Shown here in pieces: positions 46,199 through 57,082 of a DNA stretch of 64,000 nt. Both the position numbers and the translations under genes were made by a program. Source of the stretch: Eleusine coracana subsp. coracana (taxonomy: Eukaryota > Streptophyta > Magnoliopsida > Poales > Poaceae); contig CM064426.1 in NCBI GenBank assembly GCA_032690845.1, positions 43,912,508-43,976,507 of the forward strand, written 5' to 3'. Each line of letters opens with the position of its first letter. Position 1 is the stretch's first letter. The notes under the pieces are model-generated. The model did no database searches, was not told the origin of the DNA, and saw only the letters and a list, made by a program, of their open reading frames with translations.

Positions 46199-47065
46199 CT
46201 CGTTGTTGGGTCCTTAGAGACAGCCTTTGGCCATTGGGATTGCTGATAGCATCTATTCGGAGCCAAAGGGCCAAGAGAGGAGCACTAGGAGAGGATATTG
46301 GATATCTTGAGATTGCTAGTGAGAGTAACTTGAGCATTGATGCACATCTAAGGCTAGGGTGTCCTTGAGGGTGTGATCTAGGTTGTTACTCTTGGTCTAT
46401 GGTGAGACCTAGACCGGTTAGGTGTCGGTGATTGATCCTATCATGATTGGTTCTGAAGGCTGTCACACGTTTGTACACGGTTTGAGCCCATAGATGAAAG
46501 GGGCATCAATAGTGAGCGCCCGTGTCGGCTCAGGGAGTCTGACAAGTTCTCGAGGGAGGCGAGCTTATGCTTTGGTAGTAGCGGTGACGCACACCATGTC
46601 TTCACTCCGGGAGTGATTACGGGCTCATGTGCGAGAACTCTACATTGGTGGTGGGACGGATCGGTACTCCGGTTGGAGTGGTCCAATGAGGAGTAGGGGA
46701 AGGCTCCATCCTTTTGAGACCTCGGGAAAAAAATCATGAGCCATCTCTTACTCTACTCCTTACTATGATACTTTACATTTTGCATTTACATATCGTGCTA
46801 TTCATGTTGGTGTGCTTACCTTGCTCTAGTTGACTACCTTGTAGACTTGCATGAATAGGCTTCTTTACTTGCTAGTAGTGCTTAGCCTTCATACTTAATC
46901 ACTAGCATGTATTATAGTTGCTTTGGCTTGATTGATCACCCTAGTATGTATTGTGCTACTCATGCTTGTGTGCTTTCCATGTGTTTGATGATCTAGTAAC
47001 TTTGCTTGAGTAGAACTCCTTGCTAGCTAGTTGTTTGCTTCCGCGTATCTTTGGTAACTAGCTTG

Positions 47066-47370
47066 CATAGGAGTTGTATTGCCTTGTATGATCCACTAGT
47101 ATGCTAAGGTGATTGTTCCTTGTATTTGTTCATTATCTTGTTAGTGTGATCAGCACTAGTATTGCATAGGAGTTGTATTGTCTATGTGTGACCCACTAGT
47201 ATGCTTAGCTTGTTGTTCCTTCCATAGGACTATTATCTTGCTAGTGTGATCACCACTAGAATTGCATAGGAGTTGTATTGCCATTGTGTGATCCAGTAGT
47301 ATGCTTAGGTTATTGTTCCTTTCATAGGTTCATTATCTTGCTAGTGTGATCACCGCTAGGATTGTGTAGG
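47066..47370 (+). repeat. About 99-base tandem repeats, roughly four units
   Basis: The unit begins near CATAGGAGTTGTATTG (47066, 47165, 47265 and a variant near 47363). Each unit includes ...ACTAGTATGCTTAGG... and ...CTAGTGTGATCACCACTAG.... Sibling LTRs have two. Confidence 0.88.
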
Positions 47371-47661
47371 AATTATTTTGAGTGGTCGGTTTTAGGAATT
47401 GGCAAATTTGGTACATAGTGCGAGTTCCTAATTCACCGCCCCCCCCCCTCCCCCTTCTCGGTCACTCGGTCCTTTCATACGTCCTTTGTTCTATGGTATT
47501 TGTATTGATATGTATGGGAGACCCCTACCCTGCCTATCTGGGGGACAATGTTACATGGCGGAGTCTTAGTCGGTCTACTCTACATATCCAAGTAGGAGTC
47601 TAATTTGCTTTCCTTATCTATGAGGTACCCCGATGGTATGTATCATCACATCGACAAAGTT

Positions 47662-48117
47662 GAATAGATTCTTGAGAACTTGAAGTCTTGACTTCTTCAC
47701 CACATCAACTCCTTCTTGATCACATATAACCTTCTTTCATATCTTGCAGGCATTCTCTATTCCGAATACTCATTGAATATTTCTTGGGATTCAAGGAAGA
47801 GAGAATGGCCAATACCACTTGAGCATTACGATGTATGTTGAGTTGATCCATGGTAGTAGGATTGTCCTTATCCTCTAAGGTGTATCCCTTTTCCATAATT
47901 TCCCAAATTGGGGAATAATAGATATTAAGTACATCTTCATTTGATGTTTATACCAAATAAAATCTTTTCCCACAAAGTAGGGCAATCTTCCACTTCCACT
48001 TCCATGGATGTTTGCCACATCACTATAGTTGAAAGGCATTGCGGTGTGCAAGTCGTGGCCTTTACCACTTACGGAAGCAAGATTTTGAGGCTTGTCACCT
48101 TCTCCCGATATTGACAT
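47662..48117 (-). pseudogene. gag: Copia-2 gag N-terminal part
   Basis: Starts at the ATG at 48117 (MSISGEGDKPQNLASVSGK). A region typical of copia gag N-termini follows (FVGKDFIWYKHQMKMYLIS, like the usual F-G-NY-W-RM pattern). A frameshift or stop near 47875 ends the first open part. The rest runs to the Tat-like insertion at 47661. Confidence 0.78.
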
Positions 48118-48157
48118 CTTTTAATCTTCAAGCTTTTAAGCCTTGTACCTTGTCCTA

Positions 48158-48169
48158 GCTCAGATACCA
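48158..48169 (-). other. Primer-binding site of copia-2
   Basis: Minus-strand TGGTATCTGAGC, the initiator tRNA-Met type (TGGTATCAGAGC) with one base changed. Confidence 0.75.
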
Positions 48170-48171
48170 AT

Positions 48172-48735
48172 TAAAAGTTGACTAGAGGGGGGGGGGGGGG
48201 GTTGTGAATAGGCAACTTGTAAATTTATCCCTAAAATTCACTTAACAAACAAATTAAATTCAACACAGAAATTCTGTCCCTCACGGAACTTCCTTCGGTG
48301 ATAGATTTTCCTTCGATGTCTCTTGGTAGTCGTAAATTCCCTTTTTCAACTACCAATTTACAATAAAAAGGTAGATCTTAATTTATAATGTAATGAAAAT
48401 AATCTTTATACTCATGAGTTCCACAAGTTTTGGTGAAATATGTGGTTGCAGGTGCTATAGTGTCAAAATATGCAAAAACATGTGAACATACCATGTCGGC
48501 CGATTTTCACCAGCCGACAGGGTTGTTTTCAGGCTGAAATCAGAAACCAGCCGACAAGATCATATATGACTGAAATCAGCCACCCGGCTGGTTAACCGGG
48601 GTCATTTTCAGGCAGAAATCAGGAACCAGCTGACAGGGTCATATACGGCTGAAATCAGCCACCCGGCTGATTAACCGGAGTCGTTTTTCAGGCTGATCAT
48701 CCGACCCGGACAGTTTTGCAAAAAAAAACACTTCA
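48172..48735 (-). repeat. 5' LTR of copia-2 (right end uncertain)
   Basis: Follows the primer-binding site with a G/C tract (48187-48204), then AT-rich sequence. Two units of about 79 bases (from 48546 and 48625) and a partial third follow, carrying CAGCCACCCGGCTG palindromes. The right end is a guess, since no TG/CA edge is clear before the next element begins. Confidence 0.6.
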
Positions 48736-49142
48736 CCATGATGTCATTTTCTCCTCCTGGATTAAGAATTATGAAGTATGGCTAAGGAAGAGAGGGCCAC
48801 CAAGTGGCCTAACCGGGAGAAGTCAAAGGGCCACCGGGAGGGGGTCGGCACCCGGCCTAGTCTACCGCCCAGCGGGCCTTGCCGCCCGGCGGGCTTGCCA
48901 CCCGACCTACCAAGACATTCAGCCCATCAAGCTTATCGCCCGGTGTACCATGCCTAACAACATAAAACCAAAGGAAAAAAGGCCAACCGATCCAACAACC
49001 ACCTTCGGGACGTAATCCTACCCATCGGGAAACCGACACGATCCAAGGGCCGCCCGGCCTTGCCCGCCGCCCGGCGGACGAACTTTGGCCTACCGACTTG
49101 CCTTCACCTACAAGTACCCCCCCCCCTCTGCCCATTGCCACC

Positions 49143-49150
49143 TATAAATA
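49143..49150 (+). promoter_or_regulatory. TATA box of the Athila-like LTR
   Basis: TATAAATA downstream of a GC-rich stretch with CCGCCCGGCGGGC-like palindromes (48840-49090). Good core-promoter form. Confidence 0.6.
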
Positions 49151-49951
49151 TAAAGGGAATTTGGCAGAAACGATCAACAATTGAAGAGGAGAACAACAAG
49201 AACCACGCTATAGAAATGTGTTAGAATAGGGAGTGAGAGTGAGTGGTAGAAGTTCAGGAGGGAGCCAGGGATGTCAGTTCCTTCTCCACCTTGTGCCTCG
49301 GGGATGATTCTCCATCAAGAGTAGAGTCCCCGTCCTTCGACCGGGTAACATGTAGACACTCTTTTGTTCATTTAATAATTGAAGTTTTTTTATTTATATC
49401 TTGTTTATGAGTTCTTAGTCCATGTTAGATAAAGTATTTTACTTTATCTGACTATGGTTACTCCGCCTTTAGTTAACAAGGTTAGAGTAGTAACTGTAAG
49501 TGTATACGTGGTGTATATCCTTAGAATTATCTAAGTTTGCTCCCAACCCCACGGGTTGTGTGGTCGGTAGTTAGGTGGTTACAGCACTGAGCTATCCTCT
49601 GTATTCCACCATGTTTGGGTTGGGCTCGTAGGCGTTGATGGTAGTTTTAGCCGAGGTCCCTTCTCATCCCTTTCCGTACCTCGGACGACTATGCCCTAAA
49701 GTAAACAAGAGTAAATGTTGGAGTCTGATGATTATTTGAATATAAGTTGTCACATGAAGCTAAGGCTGGAGGACCCTCTCAACCCGTTGTTATCCTTCTC
49801 TTTTGTTCATTAGAATTGGATTAGGATAGAATTTCCCTTCTCGTTCCACGTGGATTTGATACCTTGGAATACTCCCAGGTGAAGGCTACATCAGCATCCG
49901 TGCGCTTGTGGATTTCTCAGTTAGGCATAAGGATCGCCAACAAGCTTTCTA

Positions 49952-49970
49952 GTGTCGTTGCTGGAGAGCG
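49952..49970 (+). other. Primer-binding site of the Athila-like element
   Basis: GTGTCGTTGCTGGAGAGCG resembles the TGGCGCCGTTGCCGGGGA motif (tRNA-Asp type) found in Athila-like elements, with several changes. It lies about 95 bases before the first gag ATG. Confidence 0.6.
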
Positions 49971-50044
49971 GTAGCTGACATTTATCCGAACCCGATTATT
50001 TTTAACTTTCCTTTTTATTTTATTCTTTTATTTTCTTTCCTTCC

Positions 50045-51026
50045 ATGAATCCCCCATCCATCCGCGACTTGTCAGCCCCTAGGGGCGAATTCCTGGAACC
50101 CATACCCTCATCACTCTCAATCACAGTCCCGAGCTATGAGATTCATTCAGATCTCATACTTTTGATTTAGAAGACACCATTTATTGAAGCAGAAAATGAA
50201 AATCCATATACTCACCTCCAACAGTTTGAGCTTTGTTGCTCCACTCTTGCCATTGAAGGGTTTCCACAAGAAACCATAAAATGGAAGTTGTTCCCATTTT
50301 CATTAGGCGGGGCAGCAAAAACATGGTATTTTAACCATGTAGGTGAAGTAGATGGAGGTTGGTCCACCTTAGGAGAGTATTTTTGCGCAAATATTTTCCT
50401 CTCTATAAGATAGCTGCTCTAAGGAAAAACATTATCACTTTTGAGCAACAAGACCACGAATCACTAGGAGCATCATGGGAAAGGTTCCTATCCTACACCA
50501 AAATAGGGGTATGTTTAGGTATAGAGGAGCCTATAAGGCTGTAGCACTTTTTCTTTGGTCTAAGACCTGACACTACAAATTATTTAAATGTTGTGGCCGG
50601 AGGTGTTTCTTTTGTGCAACACCATCAGAGGGAATGGAGATCCTAAGCAAAATCATCCAAAATCTTGTAAATCAGTCATCCATCTCCCCAGAACCTACCA
50701 ATGAAAGCACCCAAACTTCTAGCCAATCCAAAGAAATAGAAGAGAAGTGTCTCCCACAAAAGGTCGAAGATCCTATGATAGCCTCACTCCACTCACCACA
50801 CACAGATGTTGTAGAAGAAGACTCACGCTTTCTCCCACCTCAATCCTTTGAACTCGACGATAAACCTTTTCTGGATGTCGGAAACACTCGTAACATGGAA
50901 TGGGTGAAGAGAACCAGTGTTAATCAAGAAGAGTCTAGTGGACAGGACTACAACAGGAAACAAGGTGATCCGTTACTAAATCCTTCTGTTGTAAAGAGGC
51001 AAGAACAGTCCAAGCAGTCATCATAA
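50045..51026 (+). pseudogene. gag: First gag domain of the Athila-like element
   Basis: Starts at the ATG at 50045 (MNPPSIRDLSAPRGEF). Typical Athila gag features follow: NPYTHLQQFELCCSTL, FPFSLGGAAKTWYF, RKYFPLYKIAALRKNI and SLGASWERFLSY. Stops and frameshifts occur near 50169, 50360, 50540 and 50644. A Ser/Gln/Glu-rich linker (50640-51023) ends at a TAA (51024-51026). The second gag continues in the same frame. Confidence 0.82.
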
Positions 51027-51812
51027 ATCCGCATAATGGTTGCGAAGGAACTTTCCCAGAACTCCCCTTCTATTAATGGTCCAATTATCCTTGATCTCCC
51101 TAATGCACCATGGACTAAAATCATAGAAAGGCATCTTTCAAACAAAAAAGGTGCTCCATTTTTGGATTTATAACCAAGCCTCATAGCTAAGATTCGAGTG
51201 ATCATCTTCACTAGGAAAAGTCATGAAGACCCCTATGCCCATCTTCGTAATTTTGAGGAGACTTGCTCCACCTTCCTAAATACTGGGTTGTTACGCGAAG
51301 AGCTCATGTGGAGACTCCTTTTCTACTCATTAGATGGTCGTGCCAAGGACTGGTACCTAAGGTTCATCAATGATAGGGAGTGATATATCATTGAAACACC
51401 ACATCCCTTGAAAGGTCTATGGGAACTACTAAAGTACCATTCCTGCGAGCGTCTTTTTTCTCATGAGAAACTTTGTCATATAATGACAAATATCAAAAAC
51501 ATTAAGCAAGAGGATGAAGAACCCATAGAATCTTGTTGGGGTCGGTTTATTTCCCTTGTGTTTAGTGGTCCTAGCCTTGACACTCAACTAGAAAGGCTCT
51601 TGTTCTATTTTGTTCATGGTCTTCACAAAAGGAGTGCCAAGCTATTGAACGAATGCTCTCAAGGTCCCTTCCATAGAAAAAGCATAGAAGATGTGCCGGC
51701 TGTTATCAACCATATTACCCGACTCACCCATCGCAAAACACCTTCAATGGCTACTAAAAAGCCAGTTTTGAACCATGTGGCAAAAGTTGAGAGAAAGGAC
51801 CAGGAGCCATAA
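51027..51812 (+). pseudogene. gag: Second gag domain of the Athila-like element
   Basis: In frame with the end of the first gag. It repeats the gag plan: HEDPYAHLRNFEETCSTF, LLFYSLDGRAKDWYL, LWELLKYHSCERLFSHEK, EDEEPIESCWGRFISL and LLFYFVHGL. Two internal stops (about 51169 and 51381) break it. It is clearly different in sequence from the first gag, so it is not a recent duplication. No zinc knuckle is visible. Confidence 0.8.
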
Positions 51813-53215
51813 TTTGCTTCATCGGCCCATACTACACTAGTTCATGAACCATAGAGGCCTTGCCATCCCGCACCAATCTTCCTAAATCCCCCGAGGATCC
51901 ATGTTCTACCTAATGGAGGCACCGCAAGGCTATCATCTATCGATGGAAAAGAGGTACCGAAGCAACCAAAGGATGATCTATAGAAGGAAAACTTTGAACA
52001 GGATCAATCTATGAAGCATGAAGGGTAATACAAAGTTTGGTCCATAGAAATTCATGAGGCTTCAAATTTAGAGTTAAAAGGGAATTCTCCCACCATGCCA
52101 AGGAGTCGTACTTTAGAAAATTCATATTCTCCTCACTCACACAAAAGTTTTCCCACCACAACAAAGATTTATGATGGTGGTATACAAGAGGCCTACAACC
52201 GCTCTATCCCATTTAGACATAGTAATTTCAAAGGGCGGTTGTAGATACTTTTGTTTATCAGAAACATTGCAAATCCTGGTATCCATGTCATATGCCTTAG
52301 TTGTGCAATGATTAATTAATGTTTGGTGATGGCGGGAGCCACATTACCAACCCAAGCTAGAATATGAACTAGTGCTCCCATGGTCAAACTTACGACCTTA
52401 AATAAGTACTAACGGGAGGTATCCCATTTTGTTTTCCTTTACTAGGATTTGTTAGTTTCTCATTTGAAAAAAATTCTTTGTTCCTTCTAAACAATAAAAT
52501 TTACTCGGCAATAATAGTGGCACAACTTTTGGCTTGTTCCTTCGGGTATTTTGTTAGCTAACCTTTGCAGGTTACAGAGCAAAAAGAACAGGAGGATAAG
52601 GTATGAAAGAACAACAACTGTTTCACTATTCCTCGTATCACCTACCCCTTGCTGTTTTCATGTCTTTCTATGAAATGAATTTTTTTTGGCAACCATGATA
52701 AATGGCAACTAAAATATAACTTCCTTCTCATTCATGCTTGATATATGAAGATTGTTCCTTGTTTTCATTCATCGCCCTTGGGAAATCCTCATTGCGTAGG
52801 AAAACCGTGTCTAAATTGTTGGTAGATGTGATATGACCGTATAGAGCTTAACCTTTCTTGGAACCAAGCAAACTTCCTTGATTTTTAATTTTTGAAAGCT
52901 TATAAATGAGAACTCCAGATTCACAATCTTTTCAATGATGATTTTGTTCCTATCAAAGCCAGATGATGATCTTGCGAAAAACCTATTTCATTTGCTACTT
53001 CTATTTTCATTGAACTTTGTCAAATTATTGTGACCCTTGTGAGATGCTTGTTATGTGTTATTGGTCAAGTTCATGTGCACACCCCAACCATTCCATATGT
53101 TGGAACTTCTACACTGGAAGTTCCTATTTATCATCCCCATAATCCACTCATTGAATAAAGTCCTCCACTATATTTGTTAATCTCTCTCCAACAATCATTC
53201 CAAAAGAGATATGGT
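51813..53215. other. Non-coding remainder of the Athila-like element
   Basis: Sequence rich in A/T with no reading frame of note and no pol motif. It contains short purine runs but no LTR start that matches 48736-49951. Confidence 0.5.
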
Positions 53216-53855
53216 TGTAAGGACCGAAGGCGTACCTAGAGGGGGGAGCGGTGAATCGGTAAGCCACTCACAAAACCAAATACTTCAACTCACACTACTT
53301 GAGTCTAAAAAGCGTTGCAACATAAATAGTTCTAGTAGGCCAAGACCCTACACATGCTAGTGTTCATGATAAAAGAAAGCGCGGAAGCCAAACACACTAC
53401 CCTATGCAAGCCACAATTCAACCTAGTTACTAGCGCACACAATTGCGAAATAGTAAAGAGAGGGTCAAGGAATGCTCATGATTTTTTTCCCGTGGTCTCA
53501 GAAGGATGGCGCCTTCCCCTACTCCTCGTTGGACCACTCCCGCCGGAGTTCTGGTCGCTCCCGCCACCAAGTGGAGTTCTCGCCCACAAGACCACAATCA
53601 CTCCCGGAGTGAAGACACGATGTGCATCACCGCTGCTACCAAAGCACAAGCTCGCCTCCTTTGAGAACTTGCTAGACACCGCGAGCTAACATGGGCGCTC
53701 ACTAGCGATGACCCTTTCAACAGCGAGCTCAAACCGTGTACAAACGTGTGACGGCCTTCACAACCAATAACGATGGGCTCGAACACCGACACCTAACCAG
53801 TCTAGGTCTCACCATAGACCAAGAGTAACAATCTAGATCACACCCTCAAGGACAC
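53216..53855 (-). repeat. Sirevirus LTR fragment (R/U5 side)
   Basis: On the minus strand it matches the copia-1 LTR from GGTGTGATCTAGATTG to a related but different 3' end (...CCTTCGGTCCTTACA). It stops at 53855 where another LTR begins. No primer-binding site adjoins it. Confidence 0.8.
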
Positions 53856-54084
53856 TGAAGGACCGAGAAGGCGACTAGAGGGGGGGTCAATGGGAGCCAA
53901 TCAAAATTCTCCAAGAGAACTTGACCTATATCCCAAAAAAAACCCAAGCCAACCTCCGAACCAATCACCAAGACTACACACACCACCTAGTGGTGTACTA
54001 GCCCTAGAAATGATCAACCATAGCAAAGAAACACAGCGGAAACAAAAAGGAATAAGAAGCGCTCAAAATAGGTCAATTTTGGAC

Positions 54085-54290
54085 TCTTATCGGCAGTGCC
54101 AGTTGGCACCATCGGCAGTGCCAGTCATGCCTATCGACAGTGCCGGTGCGGGTAGAAAGACTCTGAAGCCAACAGACGTGATAGATCGGTAGTGTCGGTC
54201 GATGCTATCAGCAGTGCCGATGCGGTGTCCTATACCCCATCGGCAATGCCGGTCCTGGTAATCGGCAGTGCCGATCGACCCCAATAGAAC
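54085..54290 (-). repeat. Palindromic array of ATCGGCAGTGCCGAT type
   Basis: About eight intact or mutated copies of the hyphenated palindrome ATCGGCA(G/C)TGCCGAT and half-sites, spaced 20-35 bases. In LTR sense it lies downstream of the TATA box, unlike the arrays of copia-1. Confidence 0.8.
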
Positions 54291-54906
54291 TGCAGAAACT
54301 TTCGGGATTTTGACAAAACTTATCCAAAACCTAATCAAACGAATTCCAAATGATGCGATTTTTGGACCAGTGAATTCTCAGCACATCACGACCCTAATCC
54401 TAGAAGATCAACTCAAGTGGTTCAAGAAATCATCACGAATTTCAGATCTTGTGTCAAGAACAATAAAAGGGGAAACTTGAGAAATCATTCAAATTGAAGG
54501 TGCTAGAGCTCTTGATTTGATCATGGACCTATGAAGGATTGTTCTAGCTCATCATAGCAACAAGTTTCTCAAGAAATCTGCCCCAAAAACTCATCCAAAA
54601 AGGAGATCGAAAATTCCCACAAAAATAGCTCCGAAAATAGGGAAAAAGAGAAATTCGGGATTCAAGGGAAGAGGGAAATCTTGAGAACAAAAATACTTCT
54701 CATATCATAGAAAGGTGCTTACAAGATCCATAAGTACAAGGCTAGGAAGCCACCCTCTTCCTCCCACTATTTGGAAGAGCAAGAGATGTCTCTCACACAC
54801 CCAATACTCTCCTCTCAAACATGAAGTCCTCTCCTAGCACTTTGAATAGAGTCCTAACACAAGGCTAATGGAAAGAGAGGCACCTCTCCCACTAGCCACA
54901 CCTCTC

Positions 54907-54914
54907 CTTATATA
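54907..54914 (-). promoter_or_regulatory. Candidate TATA box of the second copia LTR
   Basis: TATATAAG on the minus strand (CCTATATAAGGAGAGG). Confidence 0.6.
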
Positions 54915-55676
54915 GGCCTAGGGTCTATTGTCCACATGACCACTCTACCCTTGATCTACATAACACACCCACCTACCATCGGGGCATAATTGTCCATCTT
55001 TTTCTTTGTCACCCGAATGCTATCGAGCCCTTCACAACTTTGCTTGCCCTTGACGCAAGCTCCGCGATGGTGCCACGTGCACCTCCAATCGCCACCACCG
55101 GTTTTGAGGTCCAAACCGGGAAACCACCTTGCACGCTTCTCAAAGTGTGACTTCTCGATGTTGATGCGTGTCACCTTGTCCCACGATCCTGACCACCGGC
55201 AAGTCTCTCCTAGTCCCTGTCCATCGGGCCCCCTTGTCACTTGCACCGGCATCCCGTTCACCTTGACTTGGTCAACATGCCATCTTCGTCACCACCACGG
55301 TTTTGAGACTCAACCGCGAAACCATTCGTGCTTCTTGCCTCTCCATGTGTACAGTGTGGATCACCCTTGACTTCACTCGGCATCCCGATCGTCTGGCCCC
55401 AACTCCCCAACTTGTGTCCGATCCTCTCGCTGTTGACTGCCACTCGACTCCAGTGACCTACACATCATGAGACAAGCAAACACATTTCCCATCTCCTGCA
55501 ATATCACCAATATCTCCACCAACTCTGGTTAGTCATAACCATGATATGCACACCCATGTGTAAGGATCATGACCATTGAGATCACCCCGAGGTATGGAGT
55601 TTTGGTGATGCATGACAAACATGAAACGTGACTAATATCTACACGAGTGTTGTTCGTGTAGGAAACCCTTTCTATC

Positions 55677-57082
55677 TTAGTGGCTAAGGGATATTCTCGT
55701 GACAAGATGAGAAAGGAACAATTGTCAAGAACAAGGCTCGCCTAGTGGCTAAGGGAAATTCTCAAGAGGCGGGGATTGACTTTGAAGAGACCTTTGCTCC
55801 CGTGGCCCATCTCGAAGCTATTCAGATCTTACTTGCCTATGCATCACCTAATGGCTTCAAGCTCTTTCAAATGGACGTCAAGAGTGCCTTCTTGAATGGA
55901 GAAATCAATGAGAAAGTCTATGTGGAACAACCTCCGGGGTTTGAGGACCCAAAACATCCAAGACATGTATACAAATTAAAGAAAGCTCTCTATGGTCTCA
56001 AGCAAGCACAAAGGGCATGGTATGAACACTTGAGTTACTTTCTACTCAAGAATGGATTCACCATTGGAAGCATTGATAGCACCTTGTTCATGAGGCATGT
56101 TGGGAAGGATCTCTTTGTGTGCCAAATCTATGTGGATGATATCATCTATGGGCCAACCAATGAGAAGTTCAAAGAAGAGTTTCGGGAGATGATGGCTAGG
56201 GAATTCCAAATGTCAATGATTGGAGAGTTGCACATGTTCCTTGGATTCCAAGTCAAGCAATTGAGAGAGGGAAACTTCATTTATCAAGAAAAATATACTA
56301 AGGACCTTCTCAAAAGATTCAACATGGAGAATTGCAAGCCCTTGCACACACCTATGGCTACAAGCAAACCCTTGGATGATGACGTGGAAGGGAAACCAGT
56401 GAACCCCAAGCTATATAGATCAATAATTGGGTCTTTGCTCTATCACACCGCTTTGAGACTGGACATCATGTTTAGTGTGTGCTTGTGTGCACGCTATCAA
56501 GCAAATCCAAAGGAGTCACACTTGAAGGCCATGAAGAGAATAATGAGATACCTCAAGTACATACCTACCATGGGCTTATGATATCCTAGAGGATCAAACT
56601 TTGAGTTACTTGGGTATTCGGATTCTGACTTTGCGGGATGCAAAGCGAATAGAAAGAGTACATCGGGAGGTTGTCAATTTCTTGGATGATCTCTAGTATC
56701 TTGGCGCTCAAAGAAGCAAAACTCCGTAACTCTATCTACTGACAAAGAGGAATATATGGCGGCAAGACCATGTTGTGCACAACTCCTTTACATGAGGCAA
56801 ACTCTCTTGGACTATGGCCTCAACTATACTCAAATGCCACTATAATGTGATAGTGAGGCGGCAATCAAGATGGCCCTCAATATGGGAGATCATGGTCATG
56901 CAAAGCATATTCAAGTGAGGCATCACTTCATAAGAGACCATGTTGAGAAGAAGGACATCGAGCTAGTGAGCGTGAGAACTCATGAAAAATTGGCGGACAT
57001 CTTCACCAAACCACTTGATAAGAAGACCTTCAACAAGCTAAGGGTAGAACTCAATGTTCTCGACCTCTCCAACTTCACATGA
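55677..57082 (+). pseudogene. pol: Copia-3 reverse transcriptase and RNase H
   Basis: A short duplicated piece of the GCTCGCCTAGTGGCTAAGGG stretch lies at the left junction (55677-55760). RT is open from 55745 to 56581, with QMDVKSAFLNGE, LKKALYGLKQA and an intact YVDDIIYG box. A TGG-to-TGA change (56579-56581) and later stops break RNase H, which still shows LGYSDSDFAG, CDSEAAIKMAL and ADIFTKPL. Compared with copia-1 the active-site Tyr is preserved. Confidence 0.92.

Larger units (their letters stand above)
45103..47477 (+). mobile_element. Solo Sirevirus LTR with target duplication TACGT
   Basis: 2,375 bases of a copia-1 type LTR, from TATAAGG (normal TG mutated to TA) to GTCCTTTCA. It is flanked by TACGT at 45098-45102 and 47478-47482. 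It is longer than its siblings because of extra tandem units at 47066-47370 and a longer palindromic array. Confidence 0.93.
40639..47656 (-). mobile_element. Non-autonomous Tat-like gypsy element with no pol
   Basis: Flanked by the 5-base target duplication AAGTT (40634-40638, 47657-47661) within copia-2 gag. The LTRs are 40639-41034 and 44951-47656 (the latter split by a solo LTR). A primer-binding site at 44940-44950 and a purine-rich tract at 41035-41048 show minus orientation. The roughly 3.9 kb interior has no gag, protease, RT or integrase on either strand and is largely drifted tandem repeats. Between 42360 and 43230 I see nothing identifiable. It must have moved with proteins from other elements. 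Confidence 0.87.
44951..47656 (-). repeat. 5' LTR of the Tat-like element, split by a solo copia LTR
   Basis: 44951-45102 and 47483-47656 together match 40639-41034, minus an internal stretch of about 70 bases. The gap is the solo Sirevirus LTR plus one copy of its target duplication. Confidence 0.88.
36755..48735 (-). mobile_element. Ty1/copia element (copia-2), broken and nested
   Basis: Minus-strand copia read from a right-hand 5' LTR (from 48172), a primer-binding site (48158), gag, protease and integrase, down to 36755 where the RT domain has just begun. RT, RNase H and the 3' LTR are missing. A Tat-like LTR fragment (39033-39480) and a Tat-like element (40639-47656) interrupt gag. Confidence 0.85.
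48736..53215 (+). mobile_element. Athila-like gag-only gypsy element, truncated
   Basis: An LTR-like region with GC-rich repeats and a TATA box (49143), a tRNA-Asp-type primer-binding site (49952), and two gag domains in one frame. No protease, RT or integrase follows. The left edge is approximate. The 3' LTR is absent because copia LTR pieces take over at 53216. The element depended on proteins in trans. Confidence 0.7.
53856..55552 (-). repeat. Second copia LTR family, complete but solo
   Basis: TG...CA ends (TGAAGGACCGAG on the plus strand; element start TGTGCATATCATGG at 55552), 1,697 bases. The 3' end resembles Sirevirus LTR ends (CCTCTAGTCGCCTTCTCGGTCC). A TATA box is at 54907 and a palindromic array at 54085-54290. 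Flanks show no matching target duplication. No gene was found in it; open frames at 54956-55443 are short. Confidence 0.75.

Noticed and set aside
54956..55443. Overlapping open frames on both strands
   Set aside because: They are short, overlap each other, lie inside a copia LTR, and lack motifs.
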